From Glandiceps talaboti (lineage: Eukaryota > Hemichordata > Enteropneusta > Spengelidae): a stretch of 64,000 bases of DNA. Position numbers and translations under genes: made by a program. Shown in pieces: positions 56,195 to 64,000 of this stretch (the stretch's first letter is position 1; every line of letters starts with the position of its first letter). A model generated the notes under the pieces. It was not told the DNA's origin, made no database searches, and saw only the letters and a list, made by a program, of their open reading frames with translations. Where the stretch lies: contig NC_135561.1 of the NCBI RefSeq assembly GCF_964340395.1, positions 270,001 to 334,000 of the forward strand, written 5' to 3'.

Positions 56195-58512
56195 ACCAGT
56201 ACTATACTAAACTATACTATACTGGGTAATATATATACCAGGTAATCTATACACCGGGTGGTCCTGTATACCAGGTAATCTATATACCAGGTAATATGTA
56301 TACCATGTAATCTATATACCAGGTAATCTATATACCAGGTAATCTATGTACCAGGTGATCTATATACCAGGTGATATATATACCACGTAATCTATATACC
56401 AGGTGATCCTGTATACCATGTAATCTATATACCAGGTGATCTATATACCAGGTAATCTATATACCAGGTAATCTATATACCATGTGATCCTATATACCAT
56501 GTGATCTATACACCGGGTGATCTATATACCAGGTAATCTATATACCAGGTAATCTATATATCAGGTGATCTATATACCAGGTGATATATATACCACGTAA
56601 TCTATATACCAGGTGATCCTGTATACCATGTAATCTATATACCAGGTAATCTATATACCATGTGATCTATATACCAGGTAATCTATATACCAGGTAATCT
56701 ATATATCAGGTGATCTATATACCAGGTAATCTATATACCAGGTAATCTATATACCAGGTAATCTATATACCAGGTGATCCTGTATACCATGTAATCTATA
56801 TACCAGGTGATCTATATACCAGGTAATCTATATACCAGGTAAACTATATACCAGGTAATCTATATACCAGGTAATCTATATACCAGGTGATCTATATTCC
56901 AGGTAATCTATATACCAGGTGATCATGTATACCAGGTAATCTATATACCATGTGATCTATACACCTGGTGATCTATATACCATGTAATCTATATACCATG
57001 TGATCTATATATCAGGTAATCTATATACCATGTGATCTATATACCAGGTAATCTATATACCAGGTAATCTATATACCTGGTAATCTATATACCATGTAAT
57101 CTATATACCAGGTAATCTGTATACCAGGTAATCTATATACCAGGTGATCTATATAGCAGGTAATCTATATACCAGGTAATCTATATACCAGGTAATCCTG
57201 TATACGTGACCAGGTGATCTATATACCAGGTAATCTATATAGCAGGTGATCTATATAGCAGGTAATCTATATACCAGGTAATCTATATACCAGGTGATCT
57301 ATATACCAGGTGATCTATATACCAGGTGATCTATATACCAGGTGATCCTGTATACCATGTAATCTATATACCAGGTGATCTATATACCAGGTAATCTATA
57401 TACCAGGTAATCTATATACCATGTGATCCTATATACCATGTGATCTATACACCGGGTGATCTATATACCAGGTAATCTATATACCAGGTAATCTATATAC
57501 CAGGTAATCTATATATCAGGTGATCTATATACCAGGTGATATATATACCACGTAATCTATATACCAGGTGATCCTGTATACCATGTAATCTATATACCAG
57601 GTAATCTATATACCATGTGATCTATATACCAGGTAATCTATATACCAGGTAATCTATATATCAGGTGATCTATATACCAGGTAATCTATATACCAGGTAA
57701 TCTATATACCAGGTAATCTATATACCAGGTGATCCTGTATACCATGTAATCTATATACCAGGTGATCTATATACCAGGTAATCTATATACCAGGTAAACT
57801 ATATACCAGGTAATCTATATACCAGGTAATCTATATACCAGGTGATCTATATTCCAGGTAATCTATATACCAGGTGATCATGTATACCAGGTAATCTATA
57901 TACCATGTGATCTATACACCTGGTGATCTATATACCATGTAATCTATATACCATGTGATCTATATATCAGGTAATCTATATACCATGTGATCTATATACC
58001 AGGTAATCTATATACCAGGTAATCTATATACCTGGTAATCTATATACCATGTAATCTATATACCAGGTAATCTGTATACCAGGTAATCTATATACCAGGT
58101 GATCTATATAGCAGGTAATCTATATAGCAGGTAATCTATATACCAGGTAATCCTGTATACGTGACCAGGTGATCTATATACCAGGTAATCTATATAGCAG
58201 GTGATCTATATAGCAGGTAATCTATATACCAGGTAATCTATATACCAGGTGATCTATATACCAGGTGATCTATATACCAGGTGATCTATATACCAGGTAA
58301 TCTATATACCAGGTAATCTATATACCTGGTAATCTATATACTAGGTAATCTATATACCAGGTGATCCTGTATACCATGTAATCTATATACCTGGTAATCT
58401 ATATACCATGTAATCTATATACCTGGTAATCTATATACCAGGTAATCTATATACCAGGTAATGTATATACCAGGTAATCTATATACCTGGTGATCCTGTA
58501 TACCAGGATCCT
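56195..58512. repeat. 16-bp satellite-like array (GGTAATCTATATACCA), ~145 copies
   Basis: Variants include GGTGATC, CATGTAATC, GATCCTGTATACC and rare markers such as TATACGTGACC. These markers show a higher-order duplication: TATACGTGACC at 57201 and 58156, GGTGATCATGTATACC at 56918 and 57873 (offset 955), and earlier markers at 939, so a block of about 0.94-0.96 kb is present twice with one 16-bp unit gained between. CTATATACCAGGTA-type words are partly self-complementary. Confidence 0.95.
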
Positions 58513-61430
58513 GTAATCCAGGAAACTGATGTATTTTCATAAACGTTGGGTCATTTTATGATTTTACATCACAGTAATTTTACGAGATTGCCAAGAAATG
58601 CTGATCCACCGTTGCATTATGGGACTTAAGATGTAAAATTTATCAGACGCACACTGAATACCCATGACTGTTTATCATGTTTGTCTAAATGTAATACCAG
58701 TGGGTTATACTTCCATGCTAATACACACTCAGGAGTCATGAATATTCAGTCACAAATCGCACATGTAATTATATAAACCCACGAGTATTGTGAACAACAC
58801 AGATGATTTATCTGCCACTGATTCACCCTGATGTAAAAGCTTACCTGGACTCATAAAGTCTAAGCTGACACGTTGACAAAGCATTGTTTTTAGCCTTAGG
58901 ACTAGTACTAACACAACCCAATCAAGTGTTAAATGTCGTGTAATTTACATGCCAACTACTCTCCGCGCCATAGTGCAATAAGTGGGAACTGGGGTATCCA
59001 ATTGCCGATTGGTTGTTCTATGTACGAGGTCGAAACACTTCTCAACGATTAAACGATTCCCTCCTCTAGTTAATTGTGGAGGGTATTAAACAAGGCGTTG
59101 GTAGCAGCTTGTCGAATTAATACTTTCTTATTAAATGTACTTATTGTGTAGTCCGTTAAATTCCATGTACATTTCAAACAATTACTTGCCATAGTAACAT
59201 CCTCAAGTGACTTAACGACGTACTACTTATGATTTAAAGTTTCCATGGATGTAATAGGTCCCACGTCTCGATTTTAACTCAGAATTTGGGTTCAAAAGGT
59301 CTCCTGCGTATTACAGATTTCGACAGTTGTGATAACATTCCTGTTTTGCTGGGTGATGTACGTTGACGCGACGTAATTACAAATTGTAAAGAAAAGTTAA
59401 ACACTCTAAATACCCACTTCTCGGATAATCCGCATGCTAGCTTGTTGCCTTGTAGAAGGCACGTTCTGCGCATGTGGAGTATGTTCGTTGTCTTAGGCAG
59501 TTCAGTATCTTGACGAGTATATAAATCGGTGAAGAGAAAGTCGTACGCACAGAAGTACAACTTTTAATAGTGTACCAGGGGGCGGCTTGGAAACATCGTA
59601 ATGGGTGAGTGAATGTGTTCGTTTGTATAACATTTTAGGTAGTCCGGAACGATATCATAGCCACTTTTACCACTTTTCGTTCAAAACTGGCGATTTTAGG
59701 TACTAGTACACATCGTGAACAGAGGTCAGTTGGACTGTGAGCATCAAAACGACTTTGTTTCATGAATATCTTCGCGCGAATTCTCAAGTGCAAGAGACAG
59801 AATCCATGTTATTCATTACTTTTTTTCTCTCTCAACCATAGACATTGGGTTTCATGAAATATACATATCGATAATTTATATTTTTTTAAATATGAAACAT
59901 GGGATATGATGATGAAACTAATTAATACTATTAAAGTGTATACGTATAAACGGTAATCTTTTTGTATGTTAAACCCCTCCAATACACGCAGTTTAAAACT
60001 TCAAAGTTGTTCTAGAAACCTGTTCTTCAATCTCGACTAGATCGAGCATCAGGGCCGAGCACTCTATGACACACACTGTGTGTTACTGACTGACTTCCAA
60101 ACGGAACTAGTCTTTGATACCTGTCCATATAATCGTGATGTACTATTCACCAAAATCATTTGTACGATTCCTGTCGTCTGCTACTGATTACTAAGACGGA
60201 TAATCAATCATAGACGGGTTAGAGATCCATGTATACAGTATATAATGCGGTGTGCGTGAATATGTACAGCGTGCTTTGATCCTCAGACCACACAATAGTG
60301 ATCCGATTTGAGAGTAGACATATTGTTTATTACATTGCACAGGGGATTTCGCGTTGTGTCGAATATTAGGAACATTATACGTCATGGGAGAGTTTGAGGC
60401 TGTTAGACAAGAATATCTCGGAGCAGGTTTTAGTAACAAGCGTGTTCAAAATAACGCCCGCCCGAGGCTGCACCTTTGTATTCAGTGTCACTAGATCTTA
60501 CTTGGCAGGTGTGTTTCTTGACAATACAAAACCCCATTTATCAACCATTATGAAAGATGTTGTTATTTCCTGACGGAATTATAATCATGACATATACCTT
60601 AGACCACTATAGAGAATAGTGGTCTGAGCATATACGTAACATGTGGGTCTGGTGATCTGTTTGTATATTGACGTAACACCATGGTAACAATCTTACACTT
60701 GTTACATTTTGTATTTGTAGGAATAATACGATTATTAGATTATGATACACAAGGCCAACGATTTCACGATTTTTAGAGATAGATTAATCATTACACAAAT
60801 ATAGTGCTGTCACTCTAAATTTATATCAAACTCGTCAAAATTCGTGGTTTCTTTTAATTTGCGACTACAAAATTTAGCTACGGACCGCCCTGAGACTATT
60901 TCATACAGTAGAGAAATGTACGGTGTGTTACATGTACTGCTTGAATAACTACACCAATACACCTTTTTCACAGGTAGCGGCAATGGTGGCCATTTATGGG
61001 TACAAAAAACGTAATACCATAATCAAAATAGCAGACAGTTACAGCCCGTTCCATGTTACTGTTCACTAGTTCAAGTTGATACAACTACATACAGACCAAT
61101 AAGAAACTGTACGTGCTACACTTCAAGATAGCAAGTCTTGAATGAGAGTTTCTTGTGACATTTTGTCTATATCATGAAATGAACTAACATGCCACTGCAG
61201 ACATCAAATGCAGACATAAAAACATTGGCGCCCACATGTCTACATCTAGATACAGTACGTTTAAATGGTTTATTTCCTGCAGACAAAACATAGCAAGGAA
61301 TTGCAATATTGCTATCTTTAAGTGGAGAATGTACAGTTTCTTATTAGTTTCTGTACGGCTGTATCAAAGTAAGGCAATAAACACTGACATGAAATATACT
61401 GTAAAACTCTGTTGCTTTAGAGTAAGAGAG
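58513..61430. other. Spacer; possible promoter region at its centre
   Basis: No confirmed gene. It contains the candidate TATA/first-exon arrangement at 59518-59610 and a small hairpin at 60601-60625 (AGACCACTAT / ATAGTGGTCT around AGAGA). Sequence around 58.9-59.6 kb is CpG-richer than average. Confidence 0.35.
59518..59610 (+). promoter_or_regulatory. Candidate TATA promoter with first coding exon
   Basis: TATATAAAT at 59518-59526 is followed about 75 bases later by ATGG at 59601-59604 directly abutting GTGAGT, a consensus splice donor. A start site near 59548-59555 would leave a short leader of about 50 bases. If real, the protein would begin Met-Gly and continue in an exon beyond or far downstream. 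No partner exon was identified in the window. Confidence 0.22.
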
Positions 61431-61790
61431 GGAAGACGTGTCGAACCTCGTAGCGTATCCAGAGCTAAGACGTGTCGAACTTCGTAGCACATACATCCAG
61501 AGCTAGAGTAAGCCATCCGTGCCATAGCCGTAAACTACTGTGAAGGACATGTACATAAATCTGACATTTTGTTGCACAGCAAAAACTCATGTTTTATACA
61601 TTTTAGTTAACTCGAAGTAGCGTATAGCGTTTAGAAATGGACGGGGCTGTGGGTTCATGTCGTGATCAGACCCCACCTTTAATGAACTATTGAGTCAGTA
61701 TATGTCACACTCTGTGAGCCATTACAAACAGACCATTGCTAGCTTCAACTCTGTGAGCCATTACAAACAGACCATTGCTAGCTTCAGCGT
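61425..61790. repeat. Two small tandem duplications
   Basis: At 61433-61505, GACGTGTCGAACCTCGTAGC and ATCCAGAGCTA occur twice. At 61709-61785, CTCTGTGAGCCATTACAAAC then AGACCATTGCTAGCTTCA occurs twice without change (about 42-bp period). Confidence 0.85.
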
Positions 61791-61936
61791 TTTAATGTCC
61801 AGGTTCCAGTAAATATTTTACTAACTCTATGGTAGGTTTGGCGATTTATTGTTCAGCTGCAGCTAAAACTTTTATAATAATGATATATTTATTCAACAAA
61901 AAAGCGGTCGAACCGCTTCATATTGCCACATATGGC

Positions 61937-62265
61937 CATACCATACCATACCATGCCATGCCATGCCATGCCATACCATACCATACCATACCATACCATA
62001 CCATGCCATACCATACATTACCATACCATACCATACCATGCCATACCATACCATACCATACCATACCATACCATACCATACCATACCATACCATAACATA
62101 CCATACGAACTTGTTTTTGTATGTTTTTGACTATAGATAATGTATTTCTTACATTATTTCATGTCAAATAAAATATACTATACTATACCACACCACACCA
62201 CACCATACCACACCACACCACACAACACAACACAACACAACACAACACCATATCCTTTATCATAG
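61937..62265. repeat. (CCATA)n and (CCACA)n/(ACACA)n pentanucleotide microsatellites
   Basis: About 33 CCATA/CCATG units to 62104, a gap, then TACCA/CACCA/CACAA units from about 62172 to 62248. Confidence 0.95.
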
Positions 62266-64000
62266 CACACAATACCATGCCACATATATACCGTACCATA
62301 CCAGCTGTCCACGTTAGCAATAGGAACGTCGACCATGATGCTCGCTCTACAGCTCTCTGTATATGCATAGTGCCAAACCTTCTCCATGATGTCAAATCAT
62401 CGCATAACTCGAAACAAGCAAACAACAGGTGAATACACTACTCAGGCCATATTTACTCATTTTATTTACATACAGTCTCTGTCCACTCGACGGGGTCAAT
62501 ATTTCGCTAAATTCTTTTACAGACTCGATTTACTTAGTTAACTTACTGACAAAGAAAAAACAACAAGAAATCCAACGTTCCAAATGACGAACTCAAAAAA
62601 ATGAGATTCATTCGTAATCTGTCGGTCGGTCGTTTGCTTGTTTGAGATTCCATTCACGTACACTAAATGCTGAATCCATATAACCGTGACGGAATGGATG
62701 ACGAATTGAGTCTTTAATGTTTCCCAATTAACAACCTGTTAGCGAATAATGGGATTGAAGTGTGTGTCTACCAAGAATCAAGAAATATCAAGGTTGTCTG
62801 ACTTCATATCAAAAGATGCCATTAAAGATATAGTTTATCCGATAATGTTAGCATTCAGCCTTTCAATCTATAACCCATCCAGAGAAGAGGTCCCAACCCA
62901 AAATACAACTATGGTGTTTTCAACTACGTGTACCTGGTTTTCTATATGTTCCCTCTTTGGAGATACGTGTTGGTATGAATTCCCATACATTCAAGCAACA
63001 AACACAAACACAATTTTGCTTGGGTCGTAGTTACGGACACTCTAGCAACATTTCGGCTCAGTTAACTTTATTGGACTCCGCACTGTGGAGGTGTACAATT
63101 ACCATTCACTGATCATAACAAGTTCGTTGTTATGCACTCTGCAAGTGTTTACTAACTCAATTCAAGAGAAGGGGTGGCGGTGGGGTGGGGGTGGTGGTGG
63201 TGGTGGAGGTGGTGGTGGTGGTGGTGGTGAGCTGTTCTTTGTGTCTTGTAATGTAGCCTCCGTCCGCAGACGAGAATATTGTTAGAATGTCCCAAAATCT
63301 GTCGCCTAGTGACCTACTTCTACAGTATCCAAAATCAACGTATCACAGTTGTTAGAAATGTCTTTTCCACTTTGAGCGAATATTTCATTAATCATTATTT
63401 TATTTTAAATATCAGTAATTCACAGTATTTGTATTTCTGTCTAAATCACCACTTAAATAGACCAAGAATAGTTACACAAACTAGAATGTTTGTTTAAGTC
63501 ATTTTTACTAAGACTCGTCGACAGTCTCCTAGTTAACCCCATTCCTGCATGAATGCACGATGTGTGCTATCAAGGATATATTAGTATACGTTACTGGGAC
63601 TCCAACAAGGTAATACTAGTGTGACTTATAAACGCAGTTACACCTACTCCTTAACCTCTGTTTATATACCAGTCCTACTGTTGATCCCCGTTTCTACGCT
63701 AAAGTGGCTCGAGCTGATGTTATATGCGTTTTACTCAAATGAAAAAAATAATTATGTGTTTCCGATAAATAGCCTCAAAGAATAGGGTAGAGATTCTATT
63801 TTATATTATTTCATTAAGGTATGTCCATCTGTGCATACAAACTGTTACCCTTCAATTTACATGGAATGGTCAGTTAAGGCAACAGTTTGTTTTCCTCGAC
63901 TACAATCAGATGTGTGTAACAATTGGTTTATTCAATATGAAGACTGTTCGATTCTTCTCTGTCTTTTTTGACCCCAGGTGATGAAAAGTGTGAGTCACTC
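62266..64000. other. Spacer to the window edge
   Basis: No recognised gene. A (GGT)n tract at 63174-63230 gives a spurious glycine run. Open frames are at most 93 codons and lack recognisable motifs. Confidence 0.35.

Noticed and set aside
60367-60492. Plus-strand 36-codon frame starting MGEFEAVRQEYLGAGF
   Set aside because: No family recognised, short, and no convincing splice partners.

Overview
The window is nuclear DNA of a bilaterian animal, most likely a marine invertebrate. It carries two long spliced genes with GT/AG introns, a tRNA-derived SINE, MITE-like elements, and an unusually heavy load of microsatellites and minisatellites in AT-rich sequence. The sequence alone does not separate hemichordate, cephalochordate, brachiopod, mollusc or annelid.

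Layout. 1-347 (minus) is the 5' end of a type II membrane carbohydrate sulfotransferase that runs off the left edge. 2342-3145 (plus) is a single-exon FkbM-like, membrane-anchored methyltransferase. 3.3-6.2 kb is repeat-rich spacer. 6219-24617 (minus) is a complete 20-exon XRCC5 (Ku80, predicted 736 aa). 24618-25323 is a compact head-to-head intergenic interval. 25324-39322 (plus) is a complete 15-exon RNGTT (mRNA capping enzyme, predicted 599 aa). From about 40 kb to the right edge I recognise no gene. That part holds spacer DNA, a 1.6-kb and a 2.3-kb minisatellite, simple repeats, small MITE-like and tRNA-like elements, and one weak candidate for a TATA promoter with a first exon near 59.5 kb.

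The exon structures of both genes were assembled by hand. Every intron is GT/AG, reading phases match across all junctions, and the products match the human proteins in order and length. Ku80 acts with Ku70 in non-homologous end joining; RNGTT caps nascent RNA polymerase II transcripts. They share a probable bidirectional promoter but no pathway.

The most striking feature is in the introns. Several intronic tandem repeats are copies of the adjacent exon-intron junction. XRCC5 exon 4 and exon 16 donors, XRCC5 exon 8 acceptor, RNGTT exon 8 donor, RNGTT exon 5 acceptor and the 5' part of RNGTT exon 10 have each been duplicated into the neighbouring intron, from a few copies to more than 40. In RNGTT exon 8 the unit is 45 bp, in frame and stop-free, and several copies keep a perfect splice donor, so alternative donor use could insert multiples of 15 residues next to the guanylyltransferase active site. 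I regard these splice-junction-seeded minisatellites as the main candidate novelty.
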